Shown here in pieces: positions 1 to 9,491 of a stretch of 64,000 bases of DNA (the stretch's first letter is position 1; each line of letters begins with the position of its first letter). The notes under the pieces are model-generated. The model had not been told where the DNA came from. It made no database searches and saw only the letters and a list, made by a program, of their open reading frames with translations. Source of the stretch: Bifidobacterium sp. B4142 (GTDB taxonomy: Bacteria > Actinomycetota > Actinomycetes > Actinomycetales > Bifidobacteriaceae). Location of the stretch: positions 1 to 64,000 of the forward strand of contig NZ_JAFNMJ010000005.1 of assembly GCF_026537325.1 (NCBI RefSeq), in the 5' to 3' direction. The position numbers were made by a program, and so were the translations under genes.

Positions 1-130
1 CCGGGCGGGCATCGGACTGGCAATCAAAAAGCTATAAGTAGCACAAACACGCTCTTGAGTTCTCAAACCACCACCACACCAACAAGCCATTCAACTTCTT
101 CCCGGAAGAAGAACCGCCGTGTTGAGCAGC
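1..130 (-). promoter_or_regulatory. rRNA-operon leader-like sequence (leftward)
   Basis: Read on the minus strand, this stretch holds a TTTGAGAACTCAA segment (plus-strand 55-67) followed by AGCGTGTTTGTG. This is the kind of antitermination/processing sequence found in leaders and spacers of actinobacterial rRNA operons. A perfect 17-bp palindrome (95-111, CTTCTTCC-C-GGAAGAAG) lies just upstream. No protein-coding frame is convincing here. I infer that an rRNA operon transcribed to the left begins beyond base 1. The assignment rests on motif resemblance only, and no rRNA sequence is inside the window. Confidence 0.45.
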
Positions 131-522
131 AAGAGATAAAGTTACCACGAGCCGGCCAAAACGCAACTCGGCCATTCTGAGAGCACCCTTAAAACCAGCA
201 ATAACAAGCCCTTAGACGGCGTGTCGTCATATGTCCCTTTTTACTTTAGAACCTCGCGAAGTTGGGACTTCAGCGTGCCGTCTCTGCTTCATGCACACAT
301 TTTATTCACAAAGTATTGCTTGAGCCACTGCTAGGTCGGCGTGTCAGCATGGCCCTTTTGAATTCTGGTCAGGACCGGTTACATCCAATACGGAGTTTGC
401 CTTTCGTCCGCGATCGCCAGTCATCCACACCCTACGAATGCGAATGTTGATATAGGTGTATATTCGCGCACCAAGTTGGCCTTCGACTCATTGAGTCTAT
501 TAACGGATGGTAAGACGGGTGT
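131..522. other. Gene-free stretch with an imperfect direct repeat
   Basis: No credible gene lies here; the 62-codon plus-strand frame at 262-450 has no ribosome site and no recognisable product. Two related segments, 215-243 and 334-361, share CGGCGTGTC, then CAT, then CCCTTTT, about 120 bp apart. Given the rRNA-leader-like sequence to the left, these could be repeated upstream elements of tandem leftward rRNA promoters. That is inference; no clear -35/-10 pair was identified. Confidence 0.35.
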
Positions 523-1278
523 ATGAGCACAACAATTGCAGTACTGACCGGGGCGGGCATCTCGACTTCAGCCGGCATACCGGATTTCCGCGGGCCTGAC
601 GGGGTTTGGACCAAGCATCCTGATCAAATGAGCGTCTATGACCTGGACCTGTTCATGAGCGACCGGAAACAGCGGGAGTATTCATGGCGGTGGCAAAAGG
701 AGTCGCCTGTATGGAAGGCCCAACCGGGAGTGGCCCACAAGGCACTGGCCAAGCTGGAGCAGGCAGGCATGCTGAACCTGTTGGCTACGCAGAACTTCGA
801 TGCCCTCCACGAGAAAGCCGGCAACTCCGAGGACGTCATCGTCAACCTTCACGGAACCATCGGCACCTCCCACTGTATGAAATGCGGTCAGGCATACCGG
901 ACAGCCGACATCATGACCAAGCTTGATCAGGAGCCCGACCCACACTGCCATAAGCCCATGCCCTACCAAGGCAACATGCCTTGCAACGGCATCATCAAGA
1001 CTGATGTGGTCTACTTCGGTCAAGCCCTGCCTGAGGGCGCCATGGAGAAGAGCATGAGGCTGGCCAGCCAGGCCGATCAATTCTGGGTGATCGGCTCCAC
1101 CTTGGAGGTGTATCCGGCGGCCTCGCTGGTGCCAGTGGCAGCCCAGGCAGGCGTGCCAATCACCATCATGAACATGGGTTCGACCCAGTATGATTCTCTG
1201 GCAACCCGACTCATCCACGAACCCATCGAAGAAGCGCTGCCCAAACTCGTTGACAAGACCATCGCCGGACAGAGTTGA
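523..1278 (+). CDS. Sir2-family NAD-dependent protein deacylase (sirtuin)
   Basis: This 251-residue protein is a complete bacterial sirtuin, which removes acetyl or related acyl groups from lysines using NAD+. The NAD-binding GAGIS motif is at residues 10-14 and is followed by the PDFRG loop. TQNFD is at 89-93, the catalytic histidine in LHGT is His110, and four zinc ligands can be seen at Cys118, Cys121, Cys142 and Cys154. The length is normal for the family. The ATG at 523 has only a weak purine stretch upstream (GGGTGT) but fits the family N-terminus. It stands alone and converges on the threonine dehydratase gene, from which it is separated by a hairpin. Cytoplasmic; its protein targets cannot be told from sequence. 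Confidence 0.93.
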   Translation: MSTTIAVLTGAGISTSAGIPDFRGPDGVWTKHPDQMSVYDLDLFMSDRKQREYSWRWQKESPVWKAQPGVAHKALAKLEQAGMLNLLATQNFDALHEKAGNSEDVIVNLHGTIGTSHCMKCGQAYRTADIMTKLDQEPDPHCHKPMPYQGNMPCNGIIKTDVVYFGQALPEGAMEKSMRLASQADQFWVIGSTLEVYPAASLVPVAAQAGVPITIMNMGSTQYDSLATRLIHEPIEEALPKLVDKTIAGQS

Positions 1279-1331
1279 TTCCCCGACTGCTCTACCTAAT
1301 TTTTGGATCAGAGTGACGATCTGCAGATTCC

Positions 1332-1365
1332 TGAAGGATCCTGCGAGAACCTGCAGGGTCCTTCA
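1332..1365. terminator. Hairpin between convergent genes
   Basis: Arms at 1332-1344 and 1353-1365 pair over 13 bp with one T-G wobble around an 8-nt loop. It lies about 55 bp after the sirtuin stop and before the convergent threonine dehydratase. A second hairpin (TGGTTTC/GAAACCA, 1454-1473) sits immediately after the dehydratase stop. Neither has a strong T tract, so terminator function is likely but not certain. Confidence 0.5.
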
Positions 1366-1475
1366 AGCAAACTCAGCAATGGGAATGGCCACTATGGCTA
1401 TTCGCCCGGTCATGATCCTTGTCGCGGAAGCTTGGAAGACGAGCACCGGACCCTGGTTTCGATCGGGAAACCAAG

Positions 1476-2741
1476 TCAGTAGTTCTGATGGACTTGGAAG
1501 CCTCGACTGCGCAAGGTATCCAGAATCTGGGTGATGTGGTCGGGGCCGTTGGTCTCTACAGTCACCTCCAAGAGCACGCCGTTGTCATAGTGGCCGGAAG
1601 ATTTGAACTGGTCGTGGTTGAGCTCGATCACATTGGCTCGCAGATCAGCCAAGACCGTGGCCACATTGACCAGCTGTCCGGGAACGTCGGGCAGCTCCAC
1701 GCCAAACTGCATGATGCGTCCGCGGGAGATCATCCCCCGCTGGATGACCGCACCCATGGTGACTGTGTCGATGTTGCCGCCCGAGATGATGGGGACGATC
1801 ACGTGCGGCCCAGGAGCCGACCGGAAGATATCGGACTGCAGATCCAACTGTCCTAGGGCTGCCAAGGAGACGGCACCGGCTGCCTCGACCACCAGTTTGT
1901 GCTTCTCCAGCATGAATAGGATCATTTCGGAGATGTCGCTTTCGGTTACCTGGACCAGATCATCCATATAGCGGCTGAGCAAAGCATAGTTCAGATCGCC
2001 GGGACGTCTGACGGCTACACCCTCGGCAGCCGTACGCATCTGGTCTGCTGCGACCACATGGCCGGCTGTCAGAGACTCACGCCAGGCCGGAGATCCTACT
2101 GGAGTGGCTCCAATGACTCTGACCTCAGGCTTAAAGGTCTTTACGGCGAGCGCAACACCAGCGCCCAGCCCACCTCCACCCAGGGGAACCACGATATCGG
2201 TGACATCGGGCACATCCTGAAGAATCTCCATAGCTATGGTTCCCTGACCGCAGACGACCTCATAGTCGTCAAAAGGCGGAACAAAGGTCATGCCGCGATC
2301 ACGTGCCAGCCCCAAGGCGTAGTCAGAGCTTTCATCAAAGACCTCGCCCTGCAGGACAACCTCAGCACCATAGGCCCGAGTGGCATCGACTTTGAGGGGC
2401 GGCGTGATCCGGGGCATGACAATGGTGGCCTTCGCGCCCCGGCTGCGAGCAGCAAAAGCCACTCCCTGGGCATGATTGCCAGCGGAAGCAGTGACGATCC
2501 CGCGATCCAGCTCGTCCTGACTCAGCGAGGCCACCTTGTTGTAAGCTCCGCGAATCTTGAAGGATCCGGTCAGCTGCAGATTCTCCGGCTTGAGCAGAAC
2601 ACGATGGCCTATCCGAGCACCCAGGTCACCGGATTCCTCAATAAGGGTGTGGCGGGCCACACCTTCCAGACGTTGGGCGGCTTTTTGCAGATCAGCGGCA
2701 TGATCGGCCTCAAGACAAGTAGTGATTGTTGAAGTATCCAT
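1476..2741 (-). CDS. ilvA: Threonine dehydratase with C-terminal ACT domain
   Basis: This 421-residue PLP enzyme deaminates L-threonine to 2-oxobutanoate, either as the first step towards isoleucine or catabolically. The PLP-binding lysine is Lys62 in the GSFKIRGA motif. The glycine-rich phosphate loop GGGGLGAG follows in the middle of the chain. A single ACT-like domain occupies about residues 345-421 (GVELPDVPGQLVNVA). The length matches the roughly 400-residue single-ACT class found in Gram-positives rather than the E. coli IlvA with two regulatory repeats. The ATG at 2741 follows TTGGAG closely. It is monocistronic, with a gene-free 264-bp stretch upstream. Biosynthetic or catabolic role cannot be decided from this window. 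Confidence 0.92.
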   Translation of the reverse strand: MDTSTITTCLEADHAADLQKAAQRLEGVARHTLIEESGDLGARIGHRVLLKPENLQLTGSFKIRGAYNKVASLSQDELDRGIVTASAGNHAQGVAFAARSRGAKATIVMPRITPPLKVDATRAYGAEVVLQGEVFDESSDYALGLARDRGMTFVPPFDDYEVVCGQGTIAMEILQDVPDVTDIVVPLGGGGLGAGVALAVKTFKPEVRVIGATPVGSPAWRESLTAGHVVAADQMRTAAEGVAVRRPGDLNYALLSRYMDDLVQVTESDISEMILFMLEKHKLVVEAAGAVSLAALGQLDLQSDIFRSAPGPHVIVPIISGGNIDTVTMGAVIQRGMISRGRIMQFGVELPDVPGQLVNVATVLADLRANVIELNHDQFKSSGHYDNGVLLEVTVETNGPDHITQILDTLRSRGFQVHQNY

Positions 2742-3005
2742 GCTCCAAGTATGGTCGGCCAGGCCCGACCAATGGGTCTGCCGTCAACATGGTGGACACC
2801 CAAACGTACTGGAAATCAAAACATGTGAGCAATCGAACGTTTGGGCACCCGAAGACCAGACAGGTATGAGAGCAGACCTTATACAACCGAAAACAACCTG
2901 ACCAATAGTCAAGCGGACCACCAACCACCAGTGAACTTGACGAATTTCACGAGCAGTCACCGGTAGTGGCTGGTGGTCACCAGTGGCAACTGGCGGTCGC
3001 CTGCC

Positions 3006-5471
3006 TTACTTGTCGTCTGTGAGCTGCGCATGCGCCTCGTCGACCACGGTATGGTCATCACGGAAGTCATGAGAGGGCACAGGCTCATCAGCGTCACGGG
3101 CCACGCCGGCACCCAGGTCGGCTAGCAGCAAAGTGACCGCGGTCGGGTCATTGACCCGCAGACGGGCCTTGGTCTGGCCCGGCCCGACCTTGATGGTCCA
3201 GCCCTTATCGGGTATGACGGCGAACATGGTCTCGTCCGTTTCATCGTCGCCCAAGGCCATCATGAAGTCGTAGTCGCCGCTGTTGACGAAGGGCAGGATG
3301 GCCTGGCCCTTGCTGGTGGCCACGGGGGTGACTTCGACGACCTTGGAGTTCTCCATGATCATCAGCCCCAGGCCGACCACTACTCCGCGCAGGCGATGGA
3401 GCAGATCCTGACGCTCCTGGTCGGCCACCTGGGCGTCGCTCATCCGGTAGTGCCAAGCAACCGCATCCGACTTGCTCTCCACGAAGGAACGAGGAACCCT
3501 TGTGGCCGATTCATCCATGATGGGCCGGATCACCTTCTGCCAGGTATCGGAGTCGGGCAGGCCTTTCGCCCGCTGCCACTCGTCCGAGTCGCTGCCAGGC
3601 AGGTTGCGGTTCCAAGCGCCATGTTCAGCAATCAGCCCCACCGGCAGGTTGCCGAACCAGTCCTGCATGATCTGATGGCTGCGGCCGGAGACCAGCAGGA
3701 AGTCCACATCGGGATTGCTCCCAACCTGGGTCAGCAGACGGCGGAGGGCCTGGGTGGGCTTAGCCCGCTCAGGACGGCGAACCAGCGGGGTCAGCGTCCC
3801 GTCATAATCACACAGGACCAGACGACGATGGGCGCCGTCCCACTGACGAACGATGGCGTTGTGGTGATCCATACGCAGCCTTCTATCTGTCATGCCAGGA
3901 GCGGACACCTGCCGCAGGGAGTCGAGGAACGAGGCGCACCAGTTGGCTGCAGTGCGCACCTTGAGCCGGGCCTGCATGCGAATGTTACGCCGCTTGGACT
4001 CCTCGGGAGTAATCTCCAGGGCGTTGTGCAGCGCCTCACAGACCATGTCGATGTCGTAGGGATTGACGATGAAGGCATCGGTCAGCTCGTCGGCTGCCCC
4101 GCACATGTCCGACAGGACAAGGGTGCCGTCGCGCCCGTCATGGCAGGCCAGGTACTCCTTGGCCACCAGGTTCATCCCATCGCGCAGGGGGGTGACCAGG
4201 GCTACATCGCCAGCCGTGTATATACCGCAGACCGGCTTGATGGACAGGGAGCGGGTGATGTAGTGGATGGGGGTCCAGGCCAGCAGGGAGTAGCGGCCGT
4301 TGATCTCGCCCACCAGCTGATCCACCTGGGCCTTGAGCCGCTGATAGGACTCGACGACCTCACGCGAGGGGGTGGCCAGCAGGTAGTAGGTGACATGGCC
4401 CACCCATTCAGGGTACTTGTCCAGCATGCGGCCAAAGGCCTGAAGCCGCTCGGGCAGACCCTTGGTGTAATCCAGCCGGTCCACCGAGACGATGACCTTG
4501 TTGGACCGGCTGCCCACCGAGGAGGCCGCCTGCTTGGCAAGCGTGGACTCGGGGATGTCCTCCTTCATGTAGTGGCTCCACCAGTTGGCGTCCGACGCGG
4601 CGGCTTCGTTGGCTGCGACCCCTTCAGCGGTCACCGAGGTGCGGTAGCGATGACGGGGGGACTTGCCGCAGACCTCGTCGATCCCTCGGCGCATGGCCCG
4701 GGCCAGGCTGGAATGGGCAGTACGCCGGTAGAGGTTGTAGTCGATGCCGATGGGGAAGGCGTCGATGGCTGCGCGGTGGCCGTCAGGCATCTCGACCACG
4801 CCGTCCTGGTTGATTGGCAGTTCGGGCAGCAGCCTGTGCAGCGAAGCCAGGAAGCTGGCGGAGAAGTCCACCGTGTGGAAGCCGATCAGGTTGGCGCCCA
4901 GGACGCCCTCCAGGATCTCTCGACTCCAGGGCAGGGATCGGAAGATCTCGGCGCTGGGGAAGGGCACGTGCAGGAACCAGCCGATGGAGGCATCAGGGTA
5001 GCGTTCGCGCAGCATCTTGGGCAGGAGCATCAGATGGTAGTCCTGGATCCATATGGTGTCGCCCTTGCGAATGAGCGGTTCCACCACCTGCGCGAAACGC
5101 ATATTGACTTTGCGGTACATCTCCCAGTCCTCCTGACGGAAGACCGCCTCATGCGAGAAGTCATGGAAGAGGGGCCAGAGGGTGTTGTTGGAAAATCCGG
5201 CGTAGTAGCCGTTCAGCTCATCCTTGCTTAGGAAGATGGGAATGCACCGGCTCTCCCGGTAGGCCTGACGAATCCCGGCCAGTTCCTTTTCGGAGTACTT
5301 CTGAGGATCGATACCACTCCAGCCGATCCAAAGGCTGTCCTTATGGGAACGGTGGTAGGGGCCGATCGCCGTGGCCAGCCCTCCGACGTTCTGGCGCAAA
5401 GTGTAAGAGCCGTCCTCCCGTGCCTGCAGTGACATGGGCAAACGGTTGGAGACGATGATCAGACGAGACAT
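3006..5471 (-). CDS. Bifunctional trehalose-6-phosphate synthase/phosphatase
   Basis: This 821-residue protein joins both steps of trehalose synthesis in one chain. Residues 1 to about 490 form a GT20 trehalose-6-phosphate synthase, with SNRLPMSL at the N-terminus, the GGLATAIGP loop, WIQDYHLMLLP, the phosphate-binding RLDYTKGLPER and DGMNLVAKEYLA. From about residue 545 a HAD-type trehalose-6-phosphate phosphatase follows, with the nucleophile in DYDGT (Asp555, Asp557) and the late acidic motif GDDETDETMF. OtsA and OtsB are separate proteins in E. coli; fused forms are known in eukaryotes and some bacteria. The start at 5471 has no strong ribosome site but gives the expected VSNRLP terminus. 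Trehalose could serve as a stress protectant or reserve. No other trehalose gene is adjacent. Confidence 0.93.
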   Translation of the reverse strand: MSRLIIVSNRLPMSLQAREDGSYTLRQNVGGLATAIGPYHRSHKDSLWIGWSGIDPQKYSEKELAGIRQAYRESRCIPIFLSKDELNGYYAGFSNNTLWPLFHDFSHEAVFRQEDWEMYRKVNMRFAQVVEPLIRKGDTIWIQDYHLMLLPKMLRERYPDASIGWFLHVPFPSAEIFRSLPWSREILEGVLGANLIGFHTVDFSASFLASLHRLLPELPINQDGVVEMPDGHRAAIDAFPIGIDYNLYRRTAHSSLARAMRRGIDEVCGKSPRHRYRTSVTAEGVAANEAAASDANWWSHYMKEDIPESTLAKQAASSVGSRSNKVIVSVDRLDYTKGLPERLQAFGRMLDKYPEWVGHVTYYLLATPSREVVESYQRLKAQVDQLVGEINGRYSLLAWTPIHYITRSLSIKPVCGIYTAGDVALVTPLRDGMNLVAKEYLACHDGRDGTLVLSDMCGAADELTDAFIVNPYDIDMVCEALHNALEITPEESKRRNIRMQARLKVRTAANWCASFLDSLRQVSAPGMTDRRLRMDHHNAIVRQWDGAHRRLVLCDYDGTLTPLVRRPERAKPTQALRRLLTQVGSNPDVDFLLVSGRSHQIMQDWFGNLPVGLIAEHGAWNRNLPGSDSDEWQRAKGLPDSDTWQKVIRPIMDESATRVPRSFVESKSDAVAWHYRMSDAQVADQERQDLLHRLRGVVVGLGLMIMENSKVVEVTPVATSKGQAILPFVNSGDYDFMMALGDDETDETMFAVIPDKGWTIKVGPGQTKARLRVNDPTAVTLLLADLGAGVARDADEPVPSHDFRDDHTVVDEAHAQLTDDK

Positions 5472-5633
5472 GCAACCCGCTTTCTTTTTCCGTCCGCGAC
5501 GAAGTCGTCACGACTTGCCATGACGCGGACCCATCGCCCCGGAACCCGGGGACCCAACCGGTCCGTACGGGCACAACGGGGCATCGCTGACTTCCACTCT
5601 AGCCGGGAAAGCATGCCGACGGCGAAGTTTTCC

Positions 5634-7544
5634 TCAGAGTCGGTAGACGAAACCCTCCCATGGGGAGAGGCGGCCGGTCAGCAGGGAGCTGGCTGTCTGC
5701 TCAGGCCGGTAGGTGGTTATGAGGATCCGGTCGGGGTCCACCGCCCCGAGGGCCATAGAGGTGAATCCGGTCTGATCCAGGCCCAGAATGGCAGCGGTCT
5801 GAGGCGGCAGCGAGGCTGGGCGGCTGCTCAGATTGACCGCAACCAGCAGGCGCTGGCAGGGCAGGGCATCCAGCACACTGGCAGCCTCAGGTCCCGACTT
5901 GGGCTCCGGCACCTGGTCCAGGGAACGGGTGAATGAATAGATCCGGTCCGCATCCGGATCCAGAAGGGTGAAGTCGCCGGCCGCCACGACCGGATTGGTG
6001 TGCCGCAGGCGGATCAGCTCCCGGTAGAAGGCCAGGACCGAATCCGGATCGCGCAGCTCGGTCTTGACGTTGACCTTGTTTCTATTAGGGTTGACGGCCA
6101 GCCAGGGCTCCTTAGGAGCGTATGAAGCCGTAAAGCCAGCGAACTTGGTGGAGTCCCACTGCATGGGGGTGCGGGCATTGTCGCGGCTCATATAAGCCAA
6201 GGCGGCCATCATGGACTCCGGATCCTGCTCGTGCGCCTGGTCGACCCGCTGGTGGTAGAGGTTGATGGACTCCAGATCCCGGTACTGGTCCAGGCTGGTG
6301 AAGCCGGCGTTGGTCATGCCCAGCTCCTCGCCCTGATAGATGTAGGGGGTTCCCCGGTGCATGTGCAGGAGGAGTCCCAGGGCCTTGGCCGAACGGGAGC
6401 GCAGCTCATCGCTGGAGGTGTCGCCCCAACGGGAGACGATCCTGGGCTGGTCGTGGTTGTCGAAGTAGAGGCTGGCCCATCCGGCCTTGGCCACAGCCTG
6501 CTGCTGCTCGTTCATGGCCGCCTTGAGCCGGGAGACCTGGAAGGGGCGGATGTCCCACTTGCTGTCCCCGGTGTCAACCTCGGTCTGGGTGAAGAGGAAG
6601 AGCATGTCCAGCTCGTGGTTGGCCGGGTCGGTGATCTGCCCGCTGCGAGCAGGGGCCAGGCTGGGAGCCTCCCCCACGGTCAGGTAGCCGTGCCGACCTT
6701 GGAAAACCTCGCTGCGCATCTGTCTGAGGAACTCATCCAGCCTGGGGCCGTCCACACAGAAGGGCGCCGAGGACGAGTACCCCTCGGGCCCTACAGAACC
6801 GTCAGCAATGGACGATCCGTCCTCGCCGGGCAGACGGCCCTCGGAGTCGACGGTCTTGGAGATCATGACGATCACATCCATGCGGAACCCGTCGATGCCC
6901 CGGTCCATCCACCAGTTCATCATGCCGAAGACGGCCTGCCGGACCTGTGAGTTCTCCCAGTTGAGGTCGGGCTGCTTCTTGGAAAACAGGTGCAGGTAGT
7001 ACTCGCCGCGCTGCGGATCGTATTGCCAGGCGGAGCCCCCAAAGTAGGACCCCCATTGGTTGGGCTCTGCGCCAGGGGTGCCGGGTTCGCGGCCGGCCTT
7101 GGCGGGACGCCACCAGTACCAGTCGGCGTGCGGGTCATCCCTGTTGCGGGAGGCCTGGAACCAGGCGTGCTCGTCCGAGGTGTGATTGACCACCAGGTCC
7201 ATGACCACCTTGATGCCCCGCCGGTGGGCCTGGTCCAGAAGCTCATCCATATCGTCCATGGTGCCGAACATGGGGTCGATGTCCTGGTAATCGGCGATGT
7301 CATAGCCGTTGTCATCCTGAGGAGACTTGTAGACCGGGCTCAGCCAGATCACGTCCACGCCCAGGTCGGCCAAGTAGTCCAGCCGCTGGGTGATGCCCGG
7401 CAGATCGCCGTAGCCGTCACCGTTGGTGTCCTGGAAGGACCGCGGATAGATCTGATAGACCACCGCGTTGGCCCACCAGGGATTGGGGGCGGCTCCGTTG
7501 GTCCGCACCCTATCGGGCAGCTGCATGCGTTCTTCCTGGGTCAT
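5634..7544 (-). CDS. Alpha-glucosidase, glycoside hydrolase family 13
   Basis: This 636-residue cytoplasmic GH13 enzyme is of the oligo-1,6-glucosidase/alpha-glucosidase type and releases glucose from imported alpha-glucosides. The N-terminal VVYQIYPRSFQDTNGDG motif is diagnostic. The catalytic set is visible: nucleophile Asp223 in DGFRMDV, acid/base Glu292 in VGEAPS and transition-state Asp365 in FDNHDQPR. A frame extends upstream to a GTG at 7598, but the ATG at 7544 follows GAGGAGG and matches the family start better; an ATG at 7526 is a second candidate. It lies 87 bp downstream of two ABC permease genes on the same strand, so it probably digests what that transporter brings in. Exact linkage preference is not visible. 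Confidence 0.92.
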   Translation of the reverse strand: MTQEERMQLPDRVRTNGAAPNPWWANAVVYQIYPRSFQDTNGDGYGDLPGITQRLDYLADLGVDVIWLSPVYKSPQDDNGYDIADYQDIDPMFGTMDDMDELLDQAHRRGIKVVMDLVVNHTSDEHAWFQASRNRDDPHADWYWWRPAKAGREPGTPGAEPNQWGSYFGGSAWQYDPQRGEYYLHLFSKKQPDLNWENSQVRQAVFGMMNWWMDRGIDGFRMDVIVMISKTVDSEGRLPGEDGSSIADGSVGPEGYSSSAPFCVDGPRLDEFLRQMRSEVFQGRHGYLTVGEAPSLAPARSGQITDPANHELDMLFLFTQTEVDTGDSKWDIRPFQVSRLKAAMNEQQQAVAKAGWASLYFDNHDQPRIVSRWGDTSSDELRSRSAKALGLLLHMHRGTPYIYQGEELGMTNAGFTSLDQYRDLESINLYHQRVDQAHEQDPESMMAALAYMSRDNARTPMQWDSTKFAGFTASYAPKEPWLAVNPNRNKVNVKTELRDPDSVLAFYRELIRLRHTNPVVAAGDFTLLDPDADRIYSFTRSLDQVPEPKSGPEAASVLDALPCQRLLVAVNLSSRPASLPPQTAAILGLDQTGFTSMALGAVDPDRILITTYRPEQTASSLLTGRLSPWEGFVYRL

Positions 7545-7631
7545 GGCCCTCCTCACGAAGATTGGATTCCTGGGACTTCCTTGTTCTGTGACCTCCACTA
7601 TAGGCCGCCCTGACTGCCTGTCCTGGCTGGG

Positions 7632-8531
7632 CTACTTGACAGCTCCTCTCATAACGCCGCTGATGACCCACTTCTGTGCGAACAGGTAGACGATCAGGAT
7701 GGGCGCCAGAGCCATCAGGTAGCTGGAGAAGGCCATCGGATAGTTGGTGGCGAACTGGGAGCTGAAGACATACTGCGCCAGAGGGATGGTCTGACTGGTC
7801 TGATCCGTCAGGACGATCAGCGGCATGAGGAAATCGTTCCAGGCCCAGAGAGCCGTGGTGATGGCGATGGTCGCATTGATTGGACCCATAAGGGGGAAGA
7901 TGATGGTCCAGAATATCCTCCAGGTGCCTGCGCCATCCAATCGGGCGGCCTCCTCAAGAGCGGTGGGGATGGATCGGATGAACCCCGTGGCGATGAAGAG
8001 GTTGGTGCCGAGTCCTAATACCACGTAGAGCAGGATCAGACCTGGCACGTTGTCCAAGTGCCAGCTGCCGAACTGCTTGGCGATGGGAAGCATGACCACG
8101 GGGAAGGGGACGAACATGGCCGCGATGAAGAAGTAGTAGAGGAAGCGGAAGAAGCGCTTGTCCATGTTCCTGGCCACGGCATAGGCCACGAAGGTGTTGG
8201 TCAGCAGGGTGAGCGCCACTGCGCAGACCGTGACGACGGCTGAATTCAGAGCGGCCTTGGGATAGTTGACCTTGTTCCAGGCATCGGCGAAATTGTGCCA
8301 CTGCCAGGAAGAGGGCAGGCTGAAGGTTCCGGCTTCCGCAGGGGTCTTCAGAGCCGTGACCACGGTGAAGTAGAGCGGCACAAGAATCGTCAGGGAGAGC
8401 ACAGCCACGGTGGCCGTCAGCCACCAGTTGACCCTCCTGAGGTGCGATCCCGGGGATCCCCAATGCCGCCTTCCCCTTCTTTCTGCTGATTGTGCCGGTG
8501 TCTGCGGTTGCATAAGCGCTGTCTGTGCCAT
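7632..8531 (-). CDS. Sugar ABC transporter permease (MalG type)
   Basis: This 299-residue inner-membrane permease of the carbohydrate CUT1 family has about six hydrophobic segments, the first near residues 37-60. The EAARLDGAGTWRIFWTIIFPL segment is the conserved EAA loop that contacts the ATPase subunit. It starts one base after the stop of the partner permease, so the two are translationally linked. The binding protein lies upstream. No ATPase gene is in this cluster, which is common in Gram-positives, where a shared MsiK-type ATPase energises several sugar importers. The substrate is inferred from flanking enzymes to be an alpha-glucoside or alpha-galactoside such as a raffinose-family sugar. 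Confidence 0.9.
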   Translation of the reverse strand: MAQTALMQPQTPAQSAERRGRRHWGSPGSHLRRVNWWLTATVAVLSLTILVPLYFTVVTALKTPAEAGTFSLPSSWQWHNFADAWNKVNYPKAALNSAVVTVCAVALTLLTNTFVAYAVARNMDKRFFRFLYYFFIAAMFVPFPVVMLPIAKQFGSWHLDNVPGLILLYVVLGLGTNLFIATGFIRSIPTALEEAARLDGAGTWRIFWTIIFPLMGPINATIAITTALWAWNDFLMPLIVLTDQTSQTIPLAQYVFSSQFATNYPMAFSSYLMALAPILIVYLFAQKWVISGVMRGAVK

Positions 8532-8532
8532 C

Positions 8533-9471
8533 TCAGATCTTCTCCCCTCTTCTGGAAATGCCCAGCTGGATGAATGCGATCACAGCCAGGACGATGAAGA
8601 ACATGACCGCGTTGGCTGTCTGGTAGGCGTACTCGCCTCCGGTAAGGCCGCCCTTGTAGATGAGGTAGGTGACTGTTTCGGTCTTGGAATCGGGCCCTCC
8701 TGCGGTCAGAGCCACCACCTGGTCGAAGGTGTTGAAGGCATTCTTCAGAGTCAGCACAAGGTTGATGGTGAAGAATGGGCCAATCAAGGGGAAGGTGATC
8801 CTCCAGAATTTCTGCCACTCATTGGCGCCATCGATGGATGCAGCCTCATAAACCTCCGAGTCGATGGTCTGCAGACCCGCCAGATATATGAGGGTCGAAT
8901 AAGCCACCGCCTGCCAAACCGAGAGGAAGACGATAGGGATCCATGCATAGTGCTCGCTGGTCAGCAGGGACTGGGAGAGCCAGCTGATGCCCAGGGCCTT
9001 GCCTAGAGCCGGCAGGGGCGTCATGAAGATGTATTTGAAGACATAGCCGATGACCAGAACCGAGAGCGTGTAGGGGATGAAATAGATGACCCGGAACCCG
9101 TTCTTGAAAGCGATCTTTCCATTCAGCGCCACCGAGATGAACAGGGCGATGAAGTTGACCAGCAGGGTGATCAGGATGGCGATCAGCAAAGTGAACAGAT
9201 AAGCGTGGCCCACGCGGCCGTCACGGAAGAGGGCGCCGTAATTCTTGAAGCCGATCCATGAGAAGCGCCCGTATCCCTGGGAATTCGTAAAAGAGTAGGC
9301 CACGCCCTGGAGGAAGGGCACATAGAGGAAGAGCGTGAAAATCAGGGCGGCAGGGACCGCCATCCAGTAGAAAGCGCGGTCGACCTTGCGATTGGAGAAC
9401 CTTGAAGGCCGTTTTCCGGCCTTGGCTGTTCCGTCAGCAGTACGGATGCCAACGACCTTGGATTGTGCCAT
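8533..9471 (-). CDS. Sugar ABC transporter permease (MalF type)
   Basis: This 312-residue CUT1-family permease pairs with the following MalG-type protein to form the membrane channel. It has a short charged N-terminus, about six membrane segments and an EAA loop (YEAASIDGANEWQKFWRITF). The frame is open to 9525, but the ATG at 9471 (MAQSK) has CAGGA seven bases upstream and leaves a 20-bp gap after the binding-protein gene, so it is chosen. It lies in the operon order binding protein, MalF, MalG, alpha-glucosidase. Confidence 0.9.
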   Translation of the reverse strand: MAQSKVVGIRTADGTAKAGKRPSRFSNRKVDRAFYWMAVPAALIFTLFLYVPFLQGVAYSFTNSQGYGRFSWIGFKNYGALFRDGRVGHAYLFTLLIAILITLLVNFIALFISVALNGKIAFKNGFRVIYFIPYTLSVLVIGYVFKYIFMTPLPALGKALGISWLSQSLLTSEHYAWIPIVFLSVWQAVAYSTLIYLAGLQTIDSEVYEAASIDGANEWQKFWRITFPLIGPFFTINLVLTLKNAFNTFDQVVALTAGGPDSKTETVTYLIYKGGLTGGEYAYQTANAVMFFIVLAVIAFIQLGISRRGEKI

Positions 9472-9491
9472 GTCTGAATCCTGACCTTTCA

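Noticed and set aside
262-450. 62-codon frame upstream of the sirtuin gene
   Set aside because: No ribosome site, no family resemblance, and it covers one of the two repeated non-coding segments.
3396-5231. 611-codon plus-strand frame opposite the trehalose gene
   Set aside because: It is the antisense shadow of a GC-rich gene; the translation has no family motifs, while the minus strand carries complete catalytic motifs.
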